This document shows, in pieces, positions 26,665 to 34,869 of a DNA stretch of 64,000 nt; position 1 is the first letter of the stretch, and every line of letters starts with the position of its first letter. The stretch spans positions 124,001-188,000 of the forward strand of contig NZ_CANNDN010000001.1 in assembly GCF_947503465.1 (NCBI RefSeq), in the 5' to 3' direction. A program made the translations under genes and the position numbers. Below the pieces are notes generated by a model. The model saw only the letters and a list, made by a program, of their open reading frames with translations. It did not search any database and was not told the DNA's origin. The DNA comes from an uncultured Tateyamaria sp. (GTDB taxonomy: Bacteria; Pseudomonadota; Alphaproteobacteria; Rhodobacterales; Rhodobacteraceae).

Positions 26665-27162
26665 TTATTCGAGGATCACAAGCGGGGCGCCAAATTCAAC
26701 GGCGGCGCCATCCTCGACCAGGATACGCTTGACCGTGCCTGCGCGGGGGGCAGGGATGTGGTTCATGGTCTTCATCGCCTCGACGATCAGCAGCGTGTCG
26801 CCTTCGCTGACCTGCTGGCCGACCTTGATAAAGGACGGTGCACCCGGTTCGGCCTGCATATAGACGGTACCGACCATGGGCGATGTCACGGCGCCGGGGT
26901 CGCTGGCGGGATCGGAGGACGCCTCGGCGGCATCGGCGGCGGGCGCCGCGGCTGGTGCTGCCGGTGCGGGCGCTGCGGCGGCAGGCGCGGCCGCGACCTG
27001 CGTCACGATCTGTTGTGCCGTCTGGCGCGATACGCGTACGTTCAGGCTGTCGTCTTCGCCATATTCGCGTTTGACCTGCAATTCCGTCAGGTCATTTTCG
27101 CGCAGCAGTTCCGCCAGGGCCTGGATAAAGGCCACGTCGGCGTCATGGTTGCTCTTTGTCAT
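26665..27162 (-). CDS. accB: Acetyl-CoA carboxylase biotin carboxyl carrier protein
   Basis: A 165 aa BCCP. The N-terminal part (1-50) is the dimerisation region, residues about 57-77 are an Ala/Pro linker, and the C-terminal biotinyl domain carries the target lysine K131 in [14 protein letters not shown]. The ATG at 27162 follows GAGGACAAG; a longer upstream frame adds 18 unsupported residues. Together with accC it supplies malonyl-CoA for the fab genes at the end of this window. Confidence 0.96.
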   Translation of the reverse strand: MTKSNHDADVAFIQALAELLRENDLTELQVKREYGEDDSLNVRVSRQTAQQIVTQVAAAPAAAAPAPAAPAAAPAADAAEASSDPASDPGAVTSPMVGTVYMQAEPGAPSFIKVGQQVSEGDTLLIVEAMKTMNHIPAPRAGTVKRILVEDGAAVEFGAPLVILE

Positions 27163-27320
27163 TCTTGTCCTCAACCGTTTGGTCGTTGCCGCGCAGTCCC
27201 ATGCGCGGCCCTTCATGCTCCGCGCCGCTTATAACCGTGCAGTGACGCAGAGGAAAGCGCCCTGACACATCAATGGTGCGTCCGCAATGGTCCAGATGCG
27301 GTGAAAGCGGGGCGGGCAAG

Positions 27321-27350
27321 AAAAAACCGGCCATGTGGATGGCCGGTTTT
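27321..27350 (-). terminator. Intrinsic terminator of the second LIV/HAAT operon
   Basis: AAAACCGGCCAT (27323-27334) and ATGGCCGGTTTT (27339-27350) form a 12-bp perfect stem with a 4-base loop. On the minus strand it is followed by Ts, 26 bases beyond the last ATPase gene. The near-symmetric flanks could also stop transcription from the plus strand. Confidence 0.85.
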
Positions 27351-27375
27351 GTACCCCTTTTTGACTGATCCGTCG

Positions 27376-28131
27376 TCAGATGGCGAGGTACTCGGCCCGC
27401 AGTTCTTCGTTTTCGAGCACTTCGGCAGCGGTCCCGTCAAACACAATTCCGCCCGTGTCCAGGATCACTGCGCGGTCCGCCAATTGCAGGGCACGCACGG
27501 CGTTCTGTTCCACGATCACGGTTGTGATTCCCTGCTCCTTGATCACGGTTAGGGTCTTTTCGATCTCGTCGACGATGACAGGGGCCAGACCTTCGTAGGG
27601 TTCATCCAAGAGCAGCACCTTGATGTCGCGGGCCAGTGCACGGGCAATGGCCAACATCTGTTGTTCGCCGCCCGACAGGGTTGTGCCCTCTTGCGTGCGG
27701 CGCTCGCCCAGGCGCGGGAACAGATCGTAAAGCCGTTCGATGGACCAGCCGATGGGCGGGGCAATCTGCGCCAGCTTCAGGTTCTCCTCGACCGTCAGGC
27801 CGGGGATGATGCGGCGGTCTTCCGGAACCAGACCCAGGCCGGCCTGACTTGCCTCGTGGCTCGCCATGTTGTGCAGCGGTTGGTGATCCAGCCAGATTTC
27901 ACCATGCGTCACCTCGGGGTCGCCAATCCGCGCGATGGACCGCAGGGTCGAGGTCTTGCCCGCCCCGTTGCGGCCCAGCAGGGCCAGGATCTCGCCCTCG
28001 TGCACGTTGAAACTGATGCCCTGCACGATGTAGCTTTCGCCGTAATAGGCGTGCATGTCCCACACGGACAAAAAGGCGGGGGCCGTGGCGGCGTGGTTCT
28101 TGCCCTTCGAAAAGTCAGGTTTGACGTTCAT
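27376..28131 (-). CDS. LivF-type ABC ATPase, second importer
   Basis: A 251 aa ATPase subunit. Walker A is ALLGRNGAGKTSTLRSIA, followed by AGLGLVPEDRRIIPGLTVEENL (LivF type), signature TLSGGEQQMLAIARALA, Walker B VLLLDEPYEGLAP and VIVEQNAVRALQLAD. The first 20 residues (MNVKPDFSKGKNHAATAPAF) form a family-atypical extension. It is the last gene of the operon; a terminator follows. Substrate unknown. Confidence 0.93.
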   Translation of the reverse strand: MNVKPDFSKGKNHAATAPAFLSVWDMHAYYGESYIVQGISFNVHEGEILALLGRNGAGKTSTLRSIARIGDPEVTHGEIWLDHQPLHNMASHEASQAGLGLVPEDRRIIPGLTVEENLKLAQIAPPIGWSIERLYDLFPRLGERRTQEGTTLSGGEQQMLAIARALARDIKVLLLDEPYEGLAPVIVDEIEKTLTVIKEQGITTVIVEQNAVRALQLADRAVILDTGGIVFDGTAAEVLENEELRAEYLAI

Positions 28132-28143
28132 CTCATCAGCTCC

Positions 28144-28908
28144 TTATGCCGCATCCTGGGATTCGCCCAAATACGCTTCGCGTACCTTGGGGTGACCCTT
28201 GATGTTGTCGGGCGTGTCTTCGACCAGCGGCGTGCCTTGCGCCAGAACGGTGATCCGTTCGGCCAGGCTGAACACCACGTGCATGTCATGTTCGATGATC
28301 GAGATGGTGATATCCCGGTCGTCCTTGATCTGCTTGAGAAGGTCGATGGTGTTGTTGGTATCGGCGCGCGCCATGCCCGCTGTTGGTTCGTCCAGCAGCA
28401 ACAGGCGTGGCTCCTGCGCAAGGCACATGCCGATCTCGAGGCGGCGCTTGTTGCCCCGCGACATGGTCGCCGCATTGTCGTTGCGGGCGTCCGCCATGTT
28501 CATCTCTTCCAGCATCTGCTCGGCCCGTTCCACGATTTCCTTGTCCTTCATCATGCTGATGAAGGCGTTGGGTGTGAACGCGCCGTCCCGCTTGGCGAAA
28601 CAGGGGATCATCATGTTTTCAAGCACCGACAGATCGCCAAAGATTTCAGGCGTCTGAAACACCCGGGAGATGCCCATCTGGTTGATCTCGTAGGGTTTGC
28701 GCCCCAGCACCGATTGCCCGTCGAACATGACCGACCCGGTGTCGGGGATCAGCTTGCCCACCAGACAGTTCAGCAGGGTGGACTTGCCCGCGCCGTTTGG
28801 CCCGATGATGGCATGCACCGTGTTCTCGGCCACGCTCAGGTTCACGTCCCCCAGCGCTTGCAGACCGCCGAACCGTTTGCCCACGTTTTTGACTTCAAGG
28901 ATACCCAT
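28144..28908 (-). CDS. LivG-type ABC ATPase, second importer
   Basis: A 254 aa ATPase subunit with Walker A AIIGPNGAGKSTLLNCLVG, LivG-type insertion GISRVFQTPEIFGDLSVLENMMIPCF, signature TMSRGNKRRLEIGMCLAQ, Walker B LLLLDEPTAGMAR and ISIIEHDMHVVFSLAERI. The end PDNIKGHPKVREAYLGES is typical. It sits 12 bases upstream of the LivF-type gene and 12 bases after the permease gene. Confidence 0.93.
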   Translation of the reverse strand: MGILEVKNVGKRFGGLQALGDVNLSVAENTVHAIIGPNGAGKSTLLNCLVGKLIPDTGSVMFDGQSVLGRKPYEINQMGISRVFQTPEIFGDLSVLENMMIPCFAKRDGAFTPNAFISMMKDKEIVERAEQMLEEMNMADARNDNAATMSRGNKRRLEIGMCLAQEPRLLLLDEPTAGMARADTNNTIDLLKQIKDDRDITISIIEHDMHVVFSLAERITVLAQGTPLVEDTPDNIKGHPKVREAYLGESQDAA

Positions 28909-28920
28909 TGGTCTCTCTCC

Positions 28921-30120
28921 TTATTCCGCAGGCGTGGTTTTGCCGTCAGGCGTGTCTGTCGACGTCTTCTTGCGGCCAAAGAGGCGCGCAATGCGTTGTC
29001 CACCCTCGACCAAGCCACCGGGCAGGAAGATCACGACCAACATGAAGATCAGGCCAAGCGTCAGGTGCCAGCCCTTGCCGATGAACGGATAAACCAGCGT
29101 GACCACGAAATCCTCGAGCCCATCGGGCAGGAAGGCAAACCAGGTGTGCAGGATGTCCGAGTTGATCTTGGACAGGATGTTTTCCATGTACTTGATCGCA
29201 CCAGCCCCCAGCACGGGGCCGATCAGCGTGCCGACACCGCCCAGAATGGACATCAGCACCACTTCGCCCGAGGCCGTCCAGAACATGCGCTCTGCGCCTA
29301 CTTGCGTGTCCATCGCCACCATCAGGCCACCGGCCAGACCGGCATACATGCCCGAGATGACAAAGGCGGCCAGCGTATAGGGCTTGGCGTTCAGGCCGGT
29401 GTAGTTCAGGCGCTGCTGGTTCGATTTGACCGCCCGCAGCATCATGCCGAAGGGCGAGCGGAAGATGCGGATGGACATGTAGAAGGCCAGCAGCATGACG
29501 ATGGCCGCCACATAGTAGCCCGCGTTGAAGGTGAACAGCCAATTGCCCACGCTCCATTCAATGCTTGACCCCATTTCCAGACCGAACAGGTTGGCCTTGG
29601 CCGTCGCCCCTTCGGCCAGTGCGCCGTCCAGGATGCGCGGGTCGGTGGTTTTTGGCTGAAGCCCCGTTTCACCACCCGTGATCGGTGTCAGCACCGAATA
29701 GGCGAGCGAGTAGGACATCTGCGCAAAGGCCAGCGTCAGGATCGAAAAGTAGATGCCGGAGCGGCGCAGGCTGATCCAACCCACCGCAAGGCTGAAGACA
29801 CCCGCGACGATCACGGACACGATCACGGCCGGAATGACGTTCATGGTCAGCAGCTTCATCATCCAGATCGCGGCATAGGACCCGACACCCAGGAAGGCGG
29901 CGTGCCCGAAGGACAGGTACCCTGTCAGGCCGAACAGGATGTTGAACCCGATGGCGAAGATGCCGAAGATCACAAACCGCTGCATCAGGTCGGGGTAACC
30001 CGCGTTGAATTGTGCCATGCCGGACCCCTCGGGAAAGGGGTTGAGCAGGAAGGGGGCTGCCATGGTCAGAAGGGCGACCAGGATCAGCAGGCGGGTGTCT
30101 TTTTTGTCCAGTCCGAACAT
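28921..30120 (-). CDS. LivM-type ABC permease, second importer
   Basis: A 399 aa permease, longer than the kyn-linked partner because of an inserted periplasmic loop (about 165-210, [21 protein letters not shown]). Family stretches are [80 protein letters not shown] and [27 protein letters not shown]. The insert is of the kind seen in urea/amide-type LivM proteins, but the ligand is not shown. The spacer to the upstream permease is 3 bases. Confidence 0.9.
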   Translation of the reverse strand: MFGLDKKDTRLLILVALLTMAAPFLLNPFPEGSGMAQFNAGYPDLMQRFVIFGIFAIGFNILFGLTGYLSFGHAAFLGVGSYAAIWMMKLLTMNVIPAVIVSVIVAGVFSLAVGWISLRRSGIYFSILTLAFAQMSYSLAYSVLTPITGGETGLQPKTTDPRILDGALAEGATAKANLFGLEMGSSIEWSVGNWLFTFNAGYYVAAIVMLLAFYMSIRIFRSPFGMMLRAVKSNQQRLNYTGLNAKPYTLAAFVISGMYAGLAGGLMVAMDTQVGAERMFWTASGEVVLMSILGGVGTLIGPVLGAGAIKYMENILSKINSDILHTWFAFLPDGLEDFVVTLVYPFIGKGWHLTLGLIFMLVVIFLPGGLVEGGQRIARLFGRKKTSTDTPDGKTTPAE

Positions 30121-30123
30121 GGA

Positions 30124-31155
30124 TTATTCCTCCATCACGCCCTTGCGGCCCATAAGGCCCCGAGGACGGGTCAACAGAATGATGATAGCGACCAGGTAGA
30201 TGATGATCTGGTTCAGGCCGGGCAGCACGTTCAGCACTTCGCGCATCGACGCAAAGCTTTCGAGAATGCCAAGAAGGAAGCCCGCAGCGACAGCGCCGGG
30301 CAGCGAACCCATGCCGCCCACGACGACCACCACGAAGCTCAGGACCAGAAAGTCCATGCCCATGTGGTAGTTGGGCGAGTTGATGGGCGTGTACATCACA
30401 CCCGCAAGCCCAGCGACAGCGGCTGCGATGCCGAACATCAGGGTAAAGCGGCGGTCAATGTTGATGCCCAGCAGCTGCACGGTTTCGCGGTCGGCCATAC
30501 CGGCCCGCACGACCATCCCGAAGGTGGTGAATTGCAGGAAGGCAAAGACCGCGCCGATGATGATGGCGGCAAAGGCAAAGTAGATGATCCGCCAATAGGG
30601 ATAGATGATCTGGTTGGCTTCAAAGCCCAGCATGGTGCCGAAATCGAACGAGCCCACAAAGGCCGATGGGGCAGGGGTCGGGATCGGGTTGGCGCCGTAG
30701 TAATACTTGATGATCTCCTGCAGCACGATGGCCAGGCCGAACGTCACGAGGATCTGGTCCGCGTGGGGGCGCTTGTAGAAATGCTTGATCAGGCCGCGTT
30801 CCATGATGACCCCGATGGCGATCATCACCGGGATGGCAAACAGGATCGACAGTGGCACCGCCCAATCGATGATGGCATCACCGGTGGCCTGCCCAAACCA
30901 GTCATAGACGTAAGGTACATCCACCTTGAGCGGGTTGCCCAGAAAGTCCGTTTGCGTGTCATCAATAACCGTATGGCTGGCCGAGATGATCCGGCTGAGC
31001 GTCACGGCGCAGAACGCACCAATCATGAACAGGGCCCCGTGGGCAAAATTCACAACGCCCAGGGTGCCGAAAATCAGTGTGAGCCCGAGCGCAATCAGCG
31101 CATAGGCCGAGCCCTTGTCGAGCCCGTTTAGAATTTGAAGGATGATCGCTTCCAT
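30124..31155 (-). CDS. LivH-type ABC permease, second importer
   Basis: A 343 aa permease. It starts MEAIILQILNGLDKGSAYALIALGLTLIFGTLGVVNFAHGALFMIGAF, the LivH signature, has a periplasmic insertion around residues 50-90 (HTVIDDTQTDFLGNPLKVDVPYVYDWFGQATGD) and the late stretch VVVVGGMGSLPGAVAAGFLLGILESFA. It lies 85 bases downstream of the binding protein gene, across a strong hairpin that may let binding protein be made in excess. Confidence 0.92.
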   Translation of the reverse strand: MEAIILQILNGLDKGSAYALIALGLTLIFGTLGVVNFAHGALFMIGAFCAVTLSRIISASHTVIDDTQTDFLGNPLKVDVPYVYDWFGQATGDAIIDWAVPLSILFAIPVMIAIGVIMERGLIKHFYKRPHADQILVTFGLAIVLQEIIKYYYGANPIPTPAPSAFVGSFDFGTMLGFEANQIIYPYWRIIYFAFAAIIIGAVFAFLQFTTFGMVVRAGMADRETVQLLGINIDRRFTLMFGIAAAVAGLAGVMYTPINSPNYHMGMDFLVLSFVVVVVGGMGSLPGAVAAGFLLGILESFASMREVLNVLPGLNQIIIYLVAIIILLTRPRGLMGRKGVMEE

Positions 31156-31184
31156 CGGCCTGACCTTTGGTTAGGGGAAGAACG

Positions 31185-31227
31185 TGTCCCCGCGGGGACA
31201 GTTTGGGAGGGCTGGGGGCCCTCCCAA
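31185..31227. repeat. Two palindromes between binding protein and permease genes
   Basis: TGTCCCCGCGGGGACA (31185-31200) is a perfect 16-base palindrome. Next to it TTGGGAGGGC (31203-31212) pairs with GCCCTCCCAA (31218-31227) around a 5-base loop. The second structure lies in the transcript just after the binding protein stop, where such hairpins often protect the upstream message. The first palindrome recurs exactly at 61083-61098, about 30 kb away. Confidence 0.7.
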
Positions 31228-31240
31228 TGTTTTCAGTGGC

Positions 31241-32578
31241 TTACGCGCCGGGGTTGCACGAACCCAGCTCGCCACCGAAGATCGATGCATCGTAGGTGAC
31301 TTGCGCGACCGGTGTGACTTCCACGATCTCGAGAAGGTCGAACTCGGATGTCGGGTTCTCTTTCCCTTTCACGACCAGCACGTCTTTGAAGCACTGGTGG
31401 TCTTCGGCGCGATAGAGCGTCGGACCGTTGCCCATGCCGTCGAATTCGAAGCCTTCCAGGGCCTCGGCGACTGCGCAGGGGTTGAACGAACCGGCCCGTT
31501 CCACGGCGTCCGCATAAAGCAGGGCCTGAACATAGCAGGTGTGCGCGGCCTGGCTCGGCGGGAAGCCGTACTTGGTGCCGAAGGATTGCACGAACGCCTT
31601 GGAGCCTTCGTCCTGCAGCGACCAGTGCCAGTTGGTGGACCCGAAGATACCCTTCACGTTGGCACCCGCACCCTTCGCCATCAGGCGGGAGTAGAGCGGA
31701 ACAACGATTTCGAAGTTCTTGTTGTTCACGAGCTTGTCGCGCAGGCCGAACTGAACCGCGTTGGTCAGCGAGTTCACCATGTTGCCGCCGTAGTGGTTCA
31801 GAACCAGAACGTCGGCACCCGATTGCAGAACCGGCGCGATGTAGGACGAGAAGTCGGTCTGTGTCAGCGGCGTTTTCACTGCGGCGACGGTTTCCCAACC
31901 CATGGCTTCGGTCGAGGTGCGCACGGCTTCTTCGGTCGTGTAGCCCCAGTTGTAGTCGGCGGTCAGGTGATAGGCCTTGCGGTCCGTGCCGTAGTTGTTG
32001 GCCAGGATCGGCGCCAGTGCCGCACCGGACATGTAGGAGTTGAAGAAGTGGCGGAAGCCATTGGCCTTCTTGTCCTTGCCGGTGGTGTCGTTCGAGTGGG
32101 TCAGACCCGCCATGAAGATCACGCCAGCCTCTTGGCAGAGTGCTTGCACGGCCACGGCCACACCCGAGGACGAACCGCCCGTGATCATCACGGCGCCGTC
32201 TTTTTCGATCATCGACCGGGCCGAGGCACGGGCCGCGTCGGATTTGGTTTGCGTGTCGCCCGTCACATACTCGACTTTCTTGCCGAGAATGCCGTTGCCC
32301 TGCAGGGCCTTGGACGAGAAGGTGTTCATCAGGCCGCCGTCGCCGCCACCGTTCAGGTGCTCGACCGCGAGTTCATAGGCGCGCAGTTCGTCGGCACCTT
32401 CGTCAGCATAGGGGCCGGTTTGCGGCACGTTGAAGCCCAATGTCACGCTGGAACCCGTGGGCTCGTTCGTGAAAGCAGCGGCCGACTGCGCCGTAAAGAT
32501 CGTTGGTGCGGCAACGCCGGCACCCGCGATGGCACCGGTTTTCAGCACGCCACGACGCGTCAGATTCATTTTGGACAT
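31241..32578 (-). CDS. ABC transporter substrate-binding protein with Tat-type signal, second importer
   Basis: A 445 aa periplasmic binding protein of the peripla_BP_6 type. The N-terminus MSKMNLTRRGVLKTGAIAGAGVAAPTIF is a twin-arginine (LTRRGVLK) signal, so it is probably exported folded through Tat. The body has VTLGFNVPQTGPYADEGADELRAYELAVEHLNGGG, ITGGSSSGVAVAVQALCQEAGVIFMAGLTHS and LTADYNWGYTTEEAV. Several cysteines occur. The ligand is unknown; amide, urea or amino-acid binding are all possible. It is the first gene of the minus-strand importer operon and is divergent from the acyl-CoA-type regulator gene. Confidence 0.85.
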   Translation of the reverse strand: MSKMNLTRRGVLKTGAIAGAGVAAPTIFTAQSAAAFTNEPTGSSVTLGFNVPQTGPYADEGADELRAYELAVEHLNGGGDGGLMNTFSSKALQGNGILGKKVEYVTGDTQTKSDAARASARSMIEKDGAVMITGGSSSGVAVAVQALCQEAGVIFMAGLTHSNDTTGKDKKANGFRHFFNSYMSGAALAPILANNYGTDRKAYHLTADYNWGYTTEEAVRTSTEAMGWETVAAVKTPLTQTDFSSYIAPVLQSGADVLVLNHYGGNMVNSLTNAVQFGLRDKLVNNKNFEIVVPLYSRLMAKGAGANVKGIFGSTNWHWSLQDEGSKAFVQSFGTKYGFPPSQAAHTCYVQALLYADAVERAGSFNPCAVAEALEGFEFDGMGNGPTLYRAEDHQCFKDVLVVKGKENPTSEFDLLEIVEVTPVAQVTYDASIFGGELGSCNPGA

Positions 32579-32659
32579 GAATATCCTCCCAATTGTTGAA
32601 ATGCGCTGTCCTGCTCCTCAACTGGACGGCGCGCGCACAGAGTGCAAACGTACTATCGC

Positions 32660-32760
32660 TTGTGATTGGAAAATTGCGCAATAAACCCTTTGTTTTGCGC
32701 GATTATTTTGTAAACAATTGCACAATACGACGGTATACTTTGTAAACTTTCTTATGTCGC
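32660..32760. promoter_or_regulatory. AT-rich divergent control region with repeated motifs
   Basis: Between the importer and the regulator gene, the sequence is markedly A/T-richer than its surroundings. AATTGCGCAATA (32672-32683, containing the palindrome ATTGCGCAAT) and AATTGCACAATA (32716-32727) lie 44 bases apart. TTTTGTAAAC (32706-32715) and TTTGTAAAC (32739-32747) lie close by. Relatives of the adjacent regulator (PccR, RamB) are reported to bind TTTGCAAA-like sites, so these are candidate operators for autoregulation or control of the importer. Confidence 0.5.
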
Positions 32761-32806
32761 AGCGCAGAAACGCGTTGAAATGACTGGCAAAGGGACGGGA
32801 CGGGCC

Positions 32807-34114
32807 ATGGCGCGCGATGCATTGACGGGCACACGGATACGCGAACGGCGGATCATGGGCGGTCTGAAACAGTCCGATCTGGCACGTCAGATCGGGATTT
32901 CAGCCTCGTATCTGAACCTGATCGAGCACAATCGCCGCAGAATCGGCGGCAAGTTGCTGTTGGATATCGCGTCCGCATTGGACGTCGAACCCACCGTTCT
33001 GAGCGAGGGGGCAGAGGCGGCCCTGGTGGCCTCCTTGCAGGAGGCGGCCCAACGGGTGCGCCTGGCCGAGGACGAAACTGCAAGGGCCGAAGAATTTGCC
33101 GGTCGTTTCCCCGGATGGGCGGATGCGTTGGCCACAGCGCACCGCAAGATCGCCGATCTGGAACGCACCGTCGAAACACTCAGCGACCGGCTGGCCCATG
33201 ACCCGGAACTGGCCGCCTCGGTGCACGAGGTGCTGTCCACCGCGGCCTCCATCCGGTCGACCGCGTCTATCCTGGCCGAGGACAAAAGCATCACAGCCGA
33301 ATGGCGGGACCGGTTTCACGCCAATATCGACGCCGACAGCCGACGCCTTGCCCAAAGTTCAAAGGCGCTGGTGGGGTTCCTTGATGCCGAAACCGGCGAG
33401 GCGGCGCCATCGGGGTCACCGCAGGAAGAGGTGGCGCAGTTTCTGGCTGCCCATGCCTACGGGTTTGAAACGCTCGAAGCGGGTACGGGCGATGTGGACG
33501 GCCTGATTGCGCAGGCCCCCGAACTTGCTTCGGCCCAGTCGCGGCAACTGGCGCGGGCGGTTCTTGAACGCGTGGCGCAGGACAGTGCGCGGGTGTCGAT
33601 GGCGGATCTGACCGCAGCCATCGAGGATCTGGGGCCGGATGTGATTGCGCTTGCCAATCGGTTTGGCGTGTCGGTCCCGCAGATCATGCGCCGTCTGGCG
33701 GCGTCGCCTGCGCTGGGGGCAGGGATCGTGGTGGCGGACCGGGCGGGCAGCCTGCTGTTTCGCAAGGACGTGGACGGCTTTGCCATTCCACGTCACGGCG
33801 CGGCCTGTCCGTTGTGGCCCCTGTTTCAGGTCATGGGGCAACCCGGTCATGTGATCCGGGCCCGGGTGCGCATGCCGTCCCGCAACAGCGCCGTTTTTGA
33901 CTGTCTCGCGGCGGCCGAGCCGGTGGGGCCGGCCATGTTGAATACCCCACCGCTGCTTGAGGCGACGATGCTGATCCTGCCCGTTCCGGACGCGCCGTCC
34001 GACCCGGTCCTGCCCATTGACGAGGTCGGTCCCGCCTGTCGCATCTGTCCCCGCAGCGGCTGCCACGGGCGACGCGAACCGTCGATCCTCAGCGACGGGT
34101 TCGGTGGCTTTTGA
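32807..34114 (+). CDS. XRE-family regulator, short-chain acyl-CoA regulator type (ScfR/PccR/RamB-like)
   Basis: About 435 aa. Residues about 8-65 are a Cro/CI-type helix-turn-helix (TRIRERRIMGGLKQSDLARQIGISASYLNLIEHNRRRIGG). The middle contains coiled regions (LADRLAHDPELAASVHEVLSTAASIRSTASILAED) and the C-terminus carries the conserved Cys cluster CRICPRSGCHGRREPSIL of the short-chain fatty acyl-CoA regulator family. I see no HExxH in the IrrE-like middle. I chose ATG 32807 with AAAGGGACGGG upstream; 32780 is possible. Members control propionate, acetate or glyoxylate metabolism. The neighbouring symporter-kinase is consistent with acetate/short-chain acid sensing. Confidence 0.85.
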   Translation: MARDALTGTRIRERRIMGGLKQSDLARQIGISASYLNLIEHNRRRIGGKLLLDIASALDVEPTVLSEGAEAALVASLQEAAQRVRLAEDETARAEEFAGRFPGWADALATAHRKIADLERTVETLSDRLAHDPELAASVHEVLSTAASIRSTASILAEDKSITAEWRDRFHANIDADSRRLAQSSKALVGFLDAETGEAAPSGSPQEEVAQFLAAHAYGFETLEAGTGDVDGLIAQAPELASAQSRQLARAVLERVAQDSARVSMADLTAAIEDLGPDVIALANRFGVSVPQIMRRLAASPALGAGIVVADRAGSLLFRKDVDGFAIPRHGAACPLWPLFQVMGQPGHVIRARVRMPSRNSAVFDCLAAAEPVGPAMLNTPPLLEATMLILPVPDAPSDPVLPIDEVGPACRICPRSGCHGRREPSILSDGFGGF

Positions 34115-34204
34115 CAGGGTGCAGAAATCGGCACATAGTTGCGGTGCGTGTCCGAGATGGCAAAAAGACCACCGGATTCCGCGCTTTGGGGAGGAGACGC
34201 AGAC

Positions 34205-34579
34205 ATGGGCAAGCATGTCCTGCTCGTGGAAGACGAGATAAACATCATCGAGGCCATGCAGTTTCTGCTGAGCCGTGAGGGCTGGGAGGTCGATACCCAT
34301 TCGGATGGGGCCACCGCCGTAGACAAGGTGCGTGCCATGCGCCCGGACCTTGTGGTGCTGGACTACATGTTGCCGGGCAGGAACGGGATCGACATTCTGA
34401 CGGAATTGCGCAGCGACCCTGCCTTTGAACGTCTTCCGGTGCTGATGCTGACCGCGCGCGGTCAAAGTCGCGACCGCGAACAGGCCGAACGCGCAGGTGT
34501 CAGTCGCTTCATGACCAAGCCGTTTTCCAATACCGAGGTGATGACAGCCGTGCGCGATCTGGTGCAGCTGGCGCAATGA
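34205..34579 (+). CDS. Single-domain response regulator
   Basis: 124 aa containing only a receiver domain: MGKHVLLVEDEINIIEAMQFLLSR, phosphoacceptor D53 in LVVLDYMLPGRNG, and the conserved LMLTARGQSR and FMTKPFS motifs. There is no DNA-binding output domain, so it may act through protein contacts or as a phosphate relay. The ATG at 34205 follows GGAGGAGACGCAG. It overlaps the small membrane protein gene by 4 bases and is co-transcribed with the kinase downstream. Confidence 0.9.
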   Translation: MGKHVLLVEDEINIIEAMQFLLSREGWEVDTHSDGATAVDKVRAMRPDLVVLDYMLPGRNGIDILTELRSDPAFERLPVLMLTARGQSRDREQAERAGVSRFMTKPFSNTEVMTAVRDLVQLAQ

Positions 34580-34869
34580 CCGGCAAGGTCCAGAACCCGA
34601 CGCTGTTTCTGGAAAAGCGAAGCTATCGCCGCCGCCGGATGATGGATGCACTGCGCCTGTTGCCGATCGCCGGTATCCTGTTGTGGATCCTGCCGGTCTT
34701 CTGGCCCAATGGGCAGGATGGGCCCGCTGCACCTGCGCCGGTCGCCATGTCCAGTGCAGTCACGTATGTGTTCATCGTCTGGGCGGTGCTGATCCTGACC
34801 GGGCTTGCCCTGTGGTGGGCCGTTGGTCGCCGTACGGATGACGGCGAGGCACCGGAGCAGGAGACATGA
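34576..34869 (+). CDS. Small membrane protein in the symporter-kinase operon
   Basis: A 97 aa protein with a basic N-terminus (EKRSYRRRRMMDALR) and two hydrophobic segments (LLPIAGILLWILPVFW, about 28-43, and VTYVFIVWAVLILTGLALWWAVG, about 62-84), then an acidic tail. I do not recognise a named family. It overlaps both neighbours by 4 bases (ATGA), so the three products are made together. It could be an assembly or accessory factor for the kinase, as small proteins accompany some sodium:solute symporters, but this is inference. Confidence 0.75.
   Translation: MTGKVQNPTLFLEKRSYRRRRMMDALRLLPIAGILLWILPVFWPNGQDGPAAPAPVAMSSAVTYVFIVWAVLILTGLALWWAVGRRTDDGEAPEQET

Noticed and set aside
27661-29568. 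Long plus-strand open frame (over 600 codons) across the LIV importer genes
   Set aside because: It is antisense to livF/livG/livM-type genes that have strong family motifs; its residues (His/Gln/Arg-rich) are the typical reverse reading of high-GC codons.
34205-34579. DNA-binding response regulator (as CrbR)
   Set aside because: The protein ends after the receiver domain at 124 aa; no helix-turn-helix is encoded before the stop.
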